Notes: generated by a model not told the origin, from the sequence alone. Shown: positions 1 to 11,016, counted from the first letter of the stretch. The stretch: 64,000 bases of DNA from Silene conica (GCA_029255685.2 CM055311.2:56937048-57001047), one strand, 5' to 3'. A program made the numbers and translations.

Positions 1-59
1 CAACATTGTACACCTGCCATGATAATGGTTTTAACATTTTTGAGCATCAAAATTTTATG

Positions 60-1020
60 ATTTCAGTTAAAATGTACCTACTATATATTTAAAATGTACA
101 TACTACCCTTTTGAAATGTACCTAGTAGCCAAACACACAACTAGTGTATAAAACCTCTCTTAAACGGGAACGAGAGAGAATTTTGGGTTAGATAAGGTGG
201 CCCTCTACCGTGGAGTCGCCTAATCCAACTAAAAACCCTTACCCTTAATAATATATTGGAACCGTGGCGTTCGGGAGAGACGTACCTAATAAGCCAATTA
301 ACTCAAGAAGATAGAGTCTGAAATATATACCTACTACCTTAAGGGTTTATAAGTTAAAATGTACATACTACCTTTTTGAAATGTACCTACTACCTTTTTG
401 AATGTACGTACTAGCAAAACATGTAACTAGTGCATAAAAGCTCACCTAATGGGGATGAGAGGGGGTTTTGGGTTGGATAAGGCGTCCCTCTACCGCCTAA
501 ACCAACCCAAAACCCTTACCCTTAATATTGGAAACAGGGCATACGGAGGAGACGTACCTACTATACATTTGAAATGTACCTACTATCTTTTTGAAATGTA
601 CCTAGTAGCAAAACACGTAACTAGTGCATAAAAGCTCACCTAAATAGGGACGAGAGGGGTTTTGGGTTGGATAGGGCGTCCCTCTACCGCGGAGTCGCCT
701 AAACCAACCCAAAACCCTTACCCTTAGTATTGGAAACATGGCATACAGAAGAGACGTACCTACTATACATTTGAAATGTACCTACTACCTTTTTGAAATG
801 TACCTAGTAGCAAAACACGTAACTAGTGCATAAAAGCTCACCTAAATAGGGACGAGAGGGGTTTTGGGTTGGATAGGGCGTCCATCTACCGCGGAGGCGC
901 CTAAACCAACCCAAAATCCTTTCCTTTAATATTGGAAACATGGCATACGGAATAGACGTACCTATTATACATTTGAAATGTACCTACTACCTTTTTGAAA
1001 TGTACCTAGTAGTAAAACAA
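60..1020 (+). repeat. Minisatellite, about 195-200 bp unit, left copy
   Basis: Units recur at spacings of 194 and 202 bp, marked by GTAACTAGTGCATAAAAGC at about 423, 617 and 819, with a more diverged unit near 137. Each unit also has GAAATGTACCTA direct repeats and an inverted TTTTGGGTTGG / CCAACCCAAAA pair, so single units could fold. The short ORFs here are by-products of the repeat. Confidence 0.85.
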
Positions 1021-1236
1021 TCTTTAAGGAAAACAATAAACGATGCATTAGTATACAGGAGAAAGAAATCGGAACAATTGGGTCACTTATATGAGAAACA
1101 ACATGAAGTATCAAAGAAATAGGTTGGAAAAAAGTTTGGAATATATAAAATAGATGGAACTATGGAAGGCTTGCATATAGAGTATTTTCTCTAATTCCAT
1201 TTCGATTGTCCTGCAGCTTGTTTCTCGGTAACAGGG

Positions 1237-1545
1237 GTGTGCATGCTCCTAATTGTACTCTGCTATGTCAAAAGAAAGTGCTCATTAAACGACCGAGACC
1301 AGGAGGTTTCTCAACAAGAAAGAGAGGTTGATATTGAGGCTTTCCTGAGAAGTCATGGATCTTCAGGTCCAAAAAGATATACATATACTAATCTCAAGAG
1401 AATCACTAACTTCCTTTAAAAACAAAATTGGTCAAGGAGGATATAGCTCTGTCTATAAAGGACGGCTTCAAAATGGCAACCTAGTTGCAGTAAAGTTGCT
1501 ACACAAATCTAAAGGAGATACAAAGGAGTTTATAAATGAGTTAAA
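1237..1545 (+). pseudogene. Receptor-like kinase fragment (LRK10L-type), left copy
   Basis: The translation shows a hydrophobic segment (GVCMLLIVLCYV) followed by basic residues, then a juxtamembrane RYTYTNLKRITNF motif, then a kinase N-lobe with the glycine loop GQGGYSSVYKG and the ATP-binding lysine in VAVKLL, ending at KEFINE. This order is typical of plant LRK10-like receptor kinases. One extra C near 1412 shifts the frame between the juxtamembrane part and the glycine loop. Homology stops after KEFINE, so the catalytic loop, DFG and C-lobe are missing. It cannot encode an active kinase. Confidence 0.8.
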
Positions 1546-2725
1546 GGCATATAAAAAAGCTAGTTTGCGGAGCAGCTTAGCTGCCAAATACCGATGGCTC
1601 TAAAATGAAGTATGAACAGATAAAAACACAAAGAAGATCGAGTGACAAGCAAATCAGGTAAAGTAAAATAATGTCGTATAATGAAGTACCTTCTGTCTAA
1701 AGCATTTAAATTTTTCACAAAGAAGAGAGTATTGTAGACATTTGTGTATACACAACAAGCTGAAATACATAAATAGGATGGAAACCGTAAATATGCATTA
1801 AATCTCAGTGAAAATTCATTTTAATTACAAATCCTTGATCCACTATCACAAATTTCTAAACTTAAATCATATACAATATTAAAAACTATTTACCAGTATC
1901 ATTAAGCACTTGTTTCTCATCATATAACTCTTCTTTGGGAGCAGAAAACTCGTATTAGAAACCATTATAGCTACAAAGCTAGAAATTGCATCATTTAGTC
2001 CTCACAAAGAGGTGAAATGCAATTATGCCTCTTAGTTAACTAATAAAACCTATCTAATTCAAAATTATTGGTGCAACAATGCTGATAACTCGAAATTAAT
2101 CAACCCCAAACTCAATTACGTCATCTTAATCAATTCGGTCACATATGAAGACAATCACATGCGCAAAACAACAACAATTATTCGGTATTAATTTCCATTC
2201 ATTCTCGCCAAACTTCTATAACCCTAAATCCCCAATTCCAAACAATATTTAAACAAGAATGCAATATTCCAAGGAAGATTGAAAATAAAAAGCTATAACT
2301 AAAAGCTAATTAAAACAGAAAATTAGGAAACCCTAATTTTCAGAAATCGAATTTTTTATAATGTTATCAAACCTAATTTTTCTAATTCAAATTGCTATGA
2401 AATAGGAAATAAAAGGCTAAATAAAAGCTTACCTTTGATTATGGAGCGAATATGGAGGTGTAACAATGGAGGCCGTTGGAATGCGCGAGAGACGAAGCCT
2501 ATATTTGAAATGAAATGACAGGCATCATGACAGATAACACCACATGTGACAGTCGTCTGGAGCTTTGATGGTTGATGACGGTGGTGGTAGTGGATGAGAG
2601 ACGAATGATGGTGTTGGCGTATGAGGGAGACGGAACTGCTGGTAGTGTGGGAATGAGAGAGACGAGAGTGGTATTGTTTACTTGTTTGATTATTGTCGTT
2701 GGATCTGGGTTTGTAGTTGCTTTCA

Positions 2726-2796
2726 CCTAGAGTAACACGAAATGTAACTTACTGTCATTAGTGTTTATCTATCAATTATTATATATATATATATAA

Positions 2797-2851
<55 letters not shown>

Positions 2852-2920
2852 TATAGATTCGGGATCTCGTGCGAACTAAATTAGGGTGAGAACTGTACGA
2901 ACTAAATTAGAGCCATTAGA
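2726..2920. other. Spacer and breakpoint junction of the inverted duplication
   Basis: The centre of the palindrome has three parts. Bases 2719-2779 match 7363-7422 (the intron next to the remorin exon) with one visible difference. Bases 2780-2855 are a TA microsatellite. Bases 2856-2920 are the outer tip of the terminal inverted repeat, matching the reverse complement of 8906-8970. The arm sequence and the remorin sequence share the hexamer TGCTTT exactly where the left arm stops matching the right arm, which is a microhomology-type junction. Confidence 0.85.
2780..2855. repeat. TA dinucleotide microsatellite
   Basis: About 75 bases of almost pure TA lie directly outside the left end of the 2856-8970 element. 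A shorter TA tract (8971-8995) lies directly outside its right end, so a TA-rich target duplication is likely but cannot be measured in such simple sequence. Confidence 0.9.
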
Positions 2921-3475
2921 TTAAAGCAACTACAAACCCAGATCCAACGACAATAATCAAACAAGTAAACAATACCACTCTCGTCTCTCTCATTCTCACA
3001 CTACCAGCAGTTCCGTCTCCCTCATACGCCGACACCATCATTCGTCTCTCATCCACTACCACCACCGTCATCAACCATCAAAGCTCCAGACGACTGTCAC
3101 ATGTGGTGTTATCTGTCATGATGCCTGTCATTTCATTTCAAATATAGGCTTCGTCTCTCGCGCATTCCAACGGCCTCCATTGTTACACCTCCATATTCGC
3201 TCCATAATCAAAGGTAAGCTTTTATTTAGCCTTTTATTTCCTATTTCATAGCAATTTGAATTAGAAAAATTAGGTTTGATAACATTATAAAAAATTCGAT
3301 TTCTGAAAATTAGGGTTTCCTAATTTTCTGTTTTAATTAGCTTTTAGTTATAGCTTTTTATTTTCAATCTTCCTTGGAATATTGCATTCTTGTTTAAATA
3401 TTGTTTGGAATTGGGGATTTAGGGTTATAGAAGTTTGGCGAGAATGAATGGAAATTAATACCGAATAATTGTTGT
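2856..3475 (+). repeat. Left long terminal inverted repeat
   Basis: This matches the reverse complement of 8367-8970 imperfectly. It includes the terminal GTGCGAAC motif pair, a stretch reading like a 5' leader ending in AAAGGTAAGC (a splice-donor-like site near 3213), and AT-rich DNA after it. Confidence 0.75.
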
Positions 3476-4100
3476 TGTTTTGCGCATGTGATTGTCTTCA
3501 TATGTGACCGAATTGATTAAGATGACGTAATTGAGTTTGGGGTTGATTAATTTCGAGTTATCAGCATTGTTGCACCAATAATTTTGAATTAGATAGGTTT
3601 TATTAGTTAACTAAGAGGCATAATTGCATTTCACCTCTTTGTGAGGACTAAATGATGCAATTTCTAGCTTTGTAGCTATAATGGTTTCTAATACGAGTTT
3701 TCTGCTCCCAAAGAAGAGTTATATGATGAGAAACAAGTGCTTAATGATACTGGTAAATAGTTTTTAATATTGTATATGATTTAAGTTTAGAAATTTGTGA
3801 TAGTGGATCAAGGATTTGTAATTAAAATGAATTTTCACTGAGATTTAATGCATATTTACGGTTTCCATCCTATTTATGTATTTCAGCTTGTTGTGTATAC
3901 ACAAATGTCTACAATACTCTCTTCTTTGTGAAAAATTTAAATGCTTTAGACAGAAGGTACTTCATTATACGACATTATTTTACTTTACCTGATTTGCTTG
4001 TCACTCGATCTTCTTTGTGTTTTTATCTGTTCATACTTCATTTTAGAGCCATCGGTATTTGGCAGCTAAGCTGCTCCGCAAACTAGCTTTTTTATATGCC

Positions 4101-4409
4101 TTTAACTCATTTATAAACTCCTTTGTATCTCCTTTAGATTTGTGTAGCAACTTTACTGCAACTAGGTTGCCATTTTGAAGCCGTCCTTTATAGACAGAGC
4201 TATATCCTCCTTGACCAATTTTGTTTTTAAAGGAAGTTAGTGATTCTCTTGAGATTAGTATATGTATATCTTTTTGGACCTGAAGATCCATGACTTCTCA
4301 GGAAAGCCTCAATATCAACCTCTCTTTCTTGTTGAGAAACCTCCTGGTCTCGGTCGTTTAATGAGCACTTTCTTTTGACATAGCAGAGTACAATTAGGAG
4401 CATGCACAC
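4101..4409 (-). pseudogene. Receptor-like kinase fragment, mirrored copy
   Basis: This is the palindromic image of the fragment at 1237-1545, with the same frameshift and the same truncation point after KEFINE. The shared lesions show that the fragment was already broken when the inverted duplication happened. Confidence 0.8.
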
Positions 4410-4624
4410 CCCTGTTACCGAGAAACAAGCTGCAGGACAATCGAAATGGAATTAGAGAAAATACTCTATATGCAAGCCTTCCATAGTTCCATCTATTTTA
4501 TATATTCCAAACTTTTTTCCAACCTATTTCTTTGATACTTCATGTTGTTTCTCATATAAGTGACCCAATTGTTCCGATTTCTTTCTCCTGTATACTAATG
4601 CATCGTTTATTGTTTTCCTTAAAG

Positions 4625-5586
4625 ATTGTTTTACTACTAGGTACATTTCAAAAAGGTAGTAGGTACATTTCAAATGTATAATAGGTACGTCTATTCCGTA
4701 TGCCATGTTTCCAATATTAAAGGAAAAGATTTTGGGTTGGTTTAGGCGCCTCCGCGGTAGATGGACGCCCTATCCAACCCAAAACCCCTCTCGTCCCTAT
4801 TTAGGTGAGCTTTTATGCACTAGTTACGTGTTTTGCTACTAGGTACATTTCAAAAAGGTAGTAGGTACATTTCAAATGTATAGTAGGTACGTCTCTTCCG
4901 TATGCCATGTTTCCAATACTAAGGGTAAGGGTTTTGGGTTGGTTTAGGCGACTCCGCGGTAGAGGGACGCCCTATCCAACCCAAAACCCCTCTCGTCCCT
5001 ATTTAGGTGAGCTTTTATGCACTAGTTACGTGTTTTGCTACTAGGTACATTTCAAAAAGATAGTAGGTACATTTCAAATGTATAGTAGGTACGTCTCCTC
5101 CGTATGCCCTGTTTCCAATATTAAGGGTAAGGGTTTTGGGTTGGTTTAGGCGGTAGAGGGACGCCTTATCCAACCCAAAACCCCCTCTCATCCCCATTAG
5201 GTGAGCTTTTATGCACTAGTTACATGTTTTGCTAGTACGTAAATTCAAAAAGGTAGTAGGTACATTTCAAAAAGGTAGTATGTACATTTTAACTTATAAA
5301 CCCTTAAGGTAGTAGGTATATATTTCAGACTCTATCTTCTTGAGTTAATTGGCTTATTAGGTACGTCTCTCCCGAACGCCACGGTTCCAATATATTATTA
5401 AGGGTAAGGGTTTTGAGTTGGATTAGGCGACTCCACGGTAGAGGGCCACCTTATCTAACCCAAAATTCTCTCTCGTTCCCGTTTAAGAGAGGTTTTATAC
5501 ACTAGTTGTGTGTTTGGCTACTAGGTACATTTCAAAAGGGTAGTATGTACATTTTAAATATATAGTAGGTACATTTTAACTGAAAT
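4625..5586 (-). repeat. Minisatellite, mirrored copy in right arm
   Basis: Reverse-complement image of the array at 60-1020, with the same unit spacing. Confidence 0.85.
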
Positions 5587-5825
5587 CATAAAATTTTGAT
5601 GCTCAAAAATGTTAAAACCATTATCATGGCAGGTGTACAATGTTGCAAATGTCTTGGGCAAATAAAATAGGTATACACAATTTAAACAGATGGTCTTGTT
5701 TAAAACTGTCAATATGGATGTCCCTTAACAACCCAATGTGTTAGTTTTCGTCTACATTTTTTCTCTATAGCAAAATTTATTCGCGACTGTAACATCTAAT
5801 TATTTGTTGCAATTGTCCTCTGTAG

Positions 5826-6274
5826 GCACTATGACTCTGACTATGACTATGACTATGACTATGACTGTGGAATGTTCGTTATTAAGTTTTTAGAAGTTTA
5901 TTGGAAAACAAGCAATACTACAAGGTAAGAGTATATGTACTAGATAAGAGTATGTAGTGATGCAACCAAAGCAATTCTCACTCTCCCCAGTTCCCAAAGC
6001 TCTCTGTATCATCCAGGAGTCCCTCCATAATGTGTTATTGTTACCGTAAACGTTCATGAATACTCGTGCACCTGATACTTATGTTTTAAATGACCATAGT
6101 ATCCTTATTTATGGCAATCTGTATTTAGGTTAGCAAGTAGTAACACATTCATTGAAACATTATGTCTTATTTAAGTGTGCTTTTTTGGTGTTGTGTTGTT
6201 TTTTTCAGAATATGGATAGTTATCGAGAGTATATTATGCTTGAACTTTTGAAATGGGAGAAGAATACAATAAAG
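5826..6274 (+). pseudogene. Ulp1/C48 SUMO-protease C-terminal fragment
   Basis: An exon at 5826-5924 follows a CTCTGTAG acceptor and ends at AAG/GTAAGA. It encodes a Tyr-Asp repeat running into YDCGMFVIKFLE, the catalytic-cysteine motif of Ulp1-like proteases (D-C-G-x-F). A second exon-like block at 6209-6274, between a TTTTTTCAG acceptor and AAG/GTAATA, encodes MDSYREYIMLELLKWEKN, resembling the C-terminal helix of the fold. The His and Asp catalytic parts are absent upstream, and the exon phases do not join in frame, so this is a remnant. A possible last exon begins at 6387 and reaches a stop after a few codons. In plants such domains are often carried by MULE or CACTA elements. Confidence 0.7.
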
Positions 6275-6386
6275 GTAATATTTTGATAAGTGTATATTTA
6301 ATAGTCCCTCCTTTTAGTTGACTTATCCCCAGAACATAATGTCACCCAAATTATAGCATTTTCTCAGCATTTGATTTTCTATGCAG

Positions 6387-6640
6387 GTTTTTATATGAGA
6401 TTAAATTCAAATTTGCATTAGTTGAACGTTAAAACACCAATTCATGCCAAGATTTGGATGGAAGAATTGAAGAATTTTGTCAAGACTTGTTGGGAACATT
6501 GTTAGTGTAAAGTTAGTTGTTCGAAATATAAGCCTTGTTGGGAATAGTGTTACAAAGTTTCTTTAAATGATGTAATAGTAAGCCTTTGTTTGGAACAGTG
6601 TAATGTTTATTTTTCATCAATGAAAATACACATTTTACAT
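6387..6640 (+). other. Probable 3' UTR of the Ulp1-like remnant
   Basis: No coding sequence is seen here. The stretch follows an ATGCAG acceptor at 6381-6386, carries two tandem variants of a TTGTTGGGAA motif, and ends with an AATGAAAATA poly(A)-signal-like stretch near 6622. Assignment as UTR is inferred from position. Confidence 0.35.
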
Positions 6641-6970
6641 CGATCGTGATAAACCCTCTCTCGTCCCATTTTTATGTACTAGTTACGTGTTTTGCTGCTA
6701 GGTATATATTGCAAAAAGGTAGTAATTACATTTCAAATGTATAGTAGGCACGTCTCCTCCGTATGCCCCGTTTCTAATATTAAGGGTAAGGGTTTTGGGT
6801 TGGTTTAGGTCACTTCACGGTAGAGGGCCGCCCTATCCAACCCAATAACCTCTCTTTCCCCAGTTTAGGAGAGCGTTTATGCACTAGTTACGTATTTGGC
6901 TACTAGGTACGTTTCAAAAGGGTAGTAGGTACATTTTAAATGTATAGTAGGTACATTTTAAATGATATCA
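6640..6970 (-). repeat. Diverged third block of the same minisatellite
   Basis: About one and a half units in the same orientation as the right-arm array. It keeps the TAGTAGGTACATTT and GGGTAAGGGTTTTGGGTTGG motifs with many substitutions. It sits between the Ulp1 and remorin fragments, outside the palindrome. Confidence 0.75.
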
Positions 6971-7129
6971 CTTTTGAGAGACTTGAATTTGAATTTTTTG
7001 CACCACAAACACGGCATATAAAAGTTCCATTGTTTATGTAACACAAAATATCAAAAACATCGATGATGATACCGTGGATTATGCCAGAGCAATAATTGAT
7101 TGTTGAACAGAACTTAAAAGACAGTATTT

Positions 7130-7885
7130 TCAGATACATGTTGCTAAGTTTGCTACTGCCAGCAAATCGAAGGCAGTTTTATGGAGAACGATGAGGGTAA
7201 GTGACGAGTGACCCGTTCTTCTGATGTAATCGGCTTTCTCTGATGTCTTGACGGCTTTCTCGCTTAATTTGGCCTCTGCATTTGCGCGTTTCTCCTCTGC
7301 AATTCTTCTGGTGGCAGCCAGTTTATTGGTATATTTCTCCTGGGCTCTAGCTTTCAGCCTCTCTGCTTTCACCTAGAGTAACACGAAATGTAACTTACTG
7401 TCATTAGAGTTTATCTATCAATTATTCTGATTGCAGCCACTGTTTAACGGCCCATAAGAGCGGTTTTGATTCTGACAGTTCGAGCACAGAGCAGGAGCAG
7501 TATCTAACTATCAACTATCAATTATCAATGTCTTTACGAGATTTGGAGCACTATACAAACGGAACGAATGTATATTTCTGGTTGATCTTACGGTATTGAC
7601 AATGCAGATTGGATGATGTCCTTTTATCAGGATATCGAAACTAAGCTAAAGCAGCATACTTGATTCATCTAAGTACTACTATCGGTTTTATGCATTATAC
7701 ACACACAAACATAGCAGAAGTTAACAATACATCATACGGTATGATAAATTCATCAGTATGTCTTTTTTTACTTACAGCAAAACCGAAGTTTATAAAACTA
7801 TACCTCCAATTTCTTCATCTCCATTTCAGCTTTTCGTTTCTCGTGATTTTCCCAAGCTTGTATCTTCACTTCTTCCCTTTTATAC
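7130..7885 (-). pseudogene. Remorin C-terminal domain fragment, two exons
   Basis: Exon A is 7804-7885 and encodes YKREEVKIQAWENHEKRKAE and on to KKLE. Exon B begins at 7372 after a CTAG acceptor, in phase, and encodes VKAERLKARAQEKYTNKLAA, then EEKRANAEAKLSEK and KADYIRRTGH. These are hallmarks of the remorin C-terminal coiled-coil region, which anchors remorins in plasma-membrane nanodomains. After RRTGH the usual hydrophobic C-terminal anchor is replaced by an unrelated 24-residue tail. N-terminal exons are missing. The retained intron shows capture from genomic DNA, not from mRNA. The frame is open, so a truncated product cannot be excluded. Confidence 0.75.
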
Positions 7886-8366
7886 CTACAAATCAAACTA
7901 ATCAATCTAAAACCACTTCTATATTAACAGTAGTTAAGCAGATCAGATGCAAGTGAGAATTAAGTTATCAGAAAATCAAAACTAAGCATTACATCAACAC
8001 ATAAAGCACAACTGAAAAATGAAAAGTCAATTTAATACAACCATTATGTATAACTGAGAAAAAATGAGGTGAAGAAACATTTCGAAAGAGGAAAATTAGA
8101 CGAACTCGTCAAATCTGAATAAAACTTAAGCATCACAGCCACGCATAAAGCACAATCATGAAAATACACCAAAAAAATCACGAATAAATTATTAGTAATT
8201 ACTAGACTAAATTAGAAAGAAAAAATTCGAAATAGGATAAAAATCGATCAACTCAAAATCTAATTAAAATTGAAAATTAGGAAATCCTAATTTTCAGAAA
8301 TCATATTTTATACACCTATTAAAATGTTATCACACCTCCGTCACATGGTGACTCTAATCAAAACTG

Positions 8367-8970
8367 TTGCTCCAACTAGCCATTATTCGGAATTATTTTC
8401 CATTCCTTCTCCCCAAACTTCCAAAACCTTAAATCCCCAATTCCAAACAACATTTAAACAAGAATATAACATTCCAAAGAATATTGAATAAAAGCTATAA
8501 GCAAAAGCTAATTAAAACTAAAATTAGGAAACCCTAATTTTCAGAAATCGAATTGTTTATAATGCTATCAAACCTAATTTTTCTAATTCAAATTGCTATG
8601 AAATAGGAAATAAAAGGCTAATTAAAAGCTTACCTTTGATTATGGAGGTTTAACAATGGAGGTCGTTCGATTGTGGGAAAGACGAAGCTTATATTTGAGA
8701 TGAAATGACAGATACACCGCCTGCGACGGTCGTTTGGGAGTTTCAATGGTTGATGACGGTGGTGGTAGTGAATGAGAGAAGGACAGAGATGTCGGGGGTG
8801 GTAGTGGACAAGAGTCGTAGTGTTGGTAGTGTTGGAATGAGAGTGGCGATAGTAAAACTGCCGAGTGTTTCTATTACCTTCAGATTTGGTTTGTAGTTGC
8901 TGTAATCTAAGGGCTCTAATTAAGTTCGCACGGTTCTCACCCTAATTTAGTTCGCACGGGATCCCAAGCC
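8367..8970 (-). repeat. Right long terminal inverted repeat
   Basis: This is the inverted partner of 2856-3475, with more substitutions than the palindrome arms show to each other. The same leader and donor-like site occurs near 8630 on the minus strand. Divergence between the TIRs against near-identity of the palindrome arms shows that the element is older than the inverted duplication. Confidence 0.75.
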
Positions 8971-9176
8971 TATATATATATATATATATATATATTATTG
9001 ATTTAAATTCAGAATTCACAATGAGATTTATTATTTAGGAAAGAAGTATAATATTAATTTAGGATATGATAATTTGTTAAGTAAAAATGGAAAATATGGA
9101 AGATGTGTGGAATATGGATGTGTGATAGAATAAAATAATGGAAGAATATTTTATTGTGGGATAATAAAATCCCCTA
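8971..9176. other. AT-rich flank between two mobile elements
   Basis: A short TA microsatellite (8971-8995) and about 180 bases of AT-rich DNA. No gene or repeat signature seen. Confidence 0.6.
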
Positions 9177-11016
9177 TCTATAAAAGGAAGGTTATTTCTA
9201 GGCTTGTGATTGGCTAAAATTTTTAATTTTTAATTTTTTTTTTTTACACATTAACCAACCCCACTCTCTCCACTTACTCTCTCTTCAATTAATTACCCCT
9301 CTCCTCATTTCTTATTATTTTTCATATACATATTCATATGTTAAAAAACTTATGATAAAAAAATTAATCACATTCAACCTTACAATAAAAGAAAATTTTA
9401 AAAAAATCGGAAATCTATATAGGGGACAACAACTTTTAATAAAAAAAAAAATTACAATTCCGGAAAATTAACCTCTTGGATACCTTGACAATTAAAATTA
9501 AATTAGAATTTTTGTATGAACGGTCTCATACTCTCATACCATAAGACGATCAACATGTATAAAAAGAAAAATCGTTTATTAGCACTGAAGGAACGACTTT
9601 TTATATGAGACCGTATTACTCTATAATTTGTGACAATTAAAATGTATAAAAGCAAATTTATATACTATATAAACATATACAGTACATTAAATTTAACACG
9701 AGGCCAAAATTTTAAGATTTTGATGAAAAATAAATCCTAAAAATATCTATATTTCCGAAAATATGAAAAAAAAATGGTCACTACGTATCAAAACGTGATC
9801 ACTTTCCTATTGGTCGCATGTGCGACCGTCGTAAAGTAGAATTTTGCGAAATGGTAAATTAAGGCTACATAAAATAATACGAGTAATAATTATTATTAGG
9901 TGATATTGTCGACTCATGCATCTATATCGATCCATGTTTTTATGGTTGTCTATTAGCCCAAAATATATATTTTTACAAGCTCAGACATAGTTGGGGTCAA
10001 CAAAAATATACAGTGCCGTTTTATTATATACGGTTTTAGATTAAATCCTCCATTTAACATTCTAAAGTTACAAATAATTTTTATCTCCATAATAAAAAAA
10101 AAAACAACTTTACTCCAAATTCGAAAATAAAAAAATCACTAAAATTCTACCCAGAAACATAAAATTCAACAATATTAAAAAAAGTTGGACAATTAGAAAT
10201 AATTAACAAATATTTAGAGGTATGAAAAACGAAAAAAAACGAAAAAAATTATACAAAGAGTTAAAAATTAACAAACATACGTATATCTAAAAAAATGAAA
10301 AAAATACACGAGGAGATAAAAATTAACAAAAAAACGTAAATTAAAAAATGAAAGAAACATAGATCAAAGATTTTTGAATAAGATCGAATAAACCCAACCC
10401 ATAAAATTTAAAAAATGAAAAAAATATACGAGGAGATAAAAATTAACAAAAAAACCTAGATTAAGAAATGAAAGAAACATAGATTAATTTTTTTGAATAA
10501 GATCAAATAAACCCAACCCATTAAATTAACAAAAAAAAATATAGATTTACGATTTTTAAGAAAGTATAACAACCTTCGATAATTAGTCAATTAAAACTAC
10601 GTTAACATCGAGTAAAAAGATGGTTTTAATAACAATACATTATTATTTTCTTTATAAAATCATCCACAAATTTTAAGAGACTACTATTAAAAATATTTCT
10701 ATCATTTTACTTTCATTTAGAGAGTAAGTTATTTAAAGGGTAAGATATAGAAATACAATACAATTTCTTTATCTATTTTATATGGTTCAAATTTATTTCA
10801 TAATGTCATGATTATTTATTTCAATTTATATAATCATTAAAAAAAATTTAATTATACCAGTAAATCAATTATTTGGAGCCAAAATCATCCCCGAATTCAT
10901 AATTTATATTTTTCTTATTTAAGTTCATATTAAATTATATCTGCACTACTTTTTTAATATATTTATTAAATTTTTAGAAATAGACCCGTACATTTTTTGT
11001 ACGGGCATAAAACTAG
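9177..11016 (+). mobile_element. Non-autonomous Helitron (copy A)
   Basis: The 5' end TCTATAAAAGGAAGG follows an A at 9176. The 3' end is a perfect 8 bp stem-loop CCCGTACA-TTTTT-TGTACGGG (10985-11005), then seven bases and CTAG (11013-11016) followed by T. That is the standard Helitron layout: TC start, hairpin, CTRR end, insertion between A and T. The interior is about 1.8 kb of AT-rich DNA with no RepHel coding. Related termini occur at 47390-48423 and 58022-60166. Confidence 0.8.

Larger units (their letters stand above)
1..2725. repeat. Left arm of a giant inverted duplication
   Basis: Each base p in this arm is complementary to base 5646-p in 2921-5645, so the two arms have exactly the same length with no indels seen. 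I found only five mismatches by eye (near 231, 404, 747, 919 and 2615), giving at least 99.7% identity. The arm begins at window base 1, so it may continue further left outside the window. It contains a minisatellite, a receptor-like kinase fragment and a transposon terminal region, all mirrored in the right arm. Either a very recent inverted duplication or an assembly artefact would produce this. Confidence 0.95.
2921..5645. repeat. Right arm of the giant inverted duplication
   Basis: This is the reverse complement of 1-2725 at 99.7% or better. It lies inside the 2856-8970 transposon-like element and is contiguous with the Ulp1 fragment that follows, so this arm is probably the original and the left arm the copy. 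Confidence 0.95.
2856..8970. mobile_element. Gene-capturing TIR transposon, probably Mutator-like
   Basis: The ends at 2856 and 8970 read inward as near-identical sequences containing GGGATC, then CGTGCGAACTAAATTAGGG, and the homology continues for about 600 bp as long imperfect inverted repeats. TA repeats flank both ends. Inside lie fragments of a receptor-like kinase (minus), a Ulp1/C48 protease (plus) and a remorin (minus), the last with its intron retained. Long TIRs with captured introns-and-exons are typical of Pack-MULEs, and Ulp1-like domains are known in some plant MULE lineages. No MuDR transposase was seen, so the element looks non-autonomous. The superfamily call is inferred because the target duplication is hidden in TA repeats. 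Confidence 0.6.

Noticed and set aside
449-1122. 60-codon ORFs in the left arm and their mirrors at 4524-5197
   Set aside because: They lie in the minisatellite, repeat the same peptide in each unit and have no independent coding signal.
2499-2726. 75-codon minus-strand ORF, with a similar plus-strand frame at 8705-8896
   Set aside because: Both lie in the TIRs, are not conserved in frame between copies and look like leader sequence.
5826-6274. Functional Ulp1 protease gene
   Set aside because: Catalytic His and Asp regions are missing and the two exon-like blocks do not join in phase.
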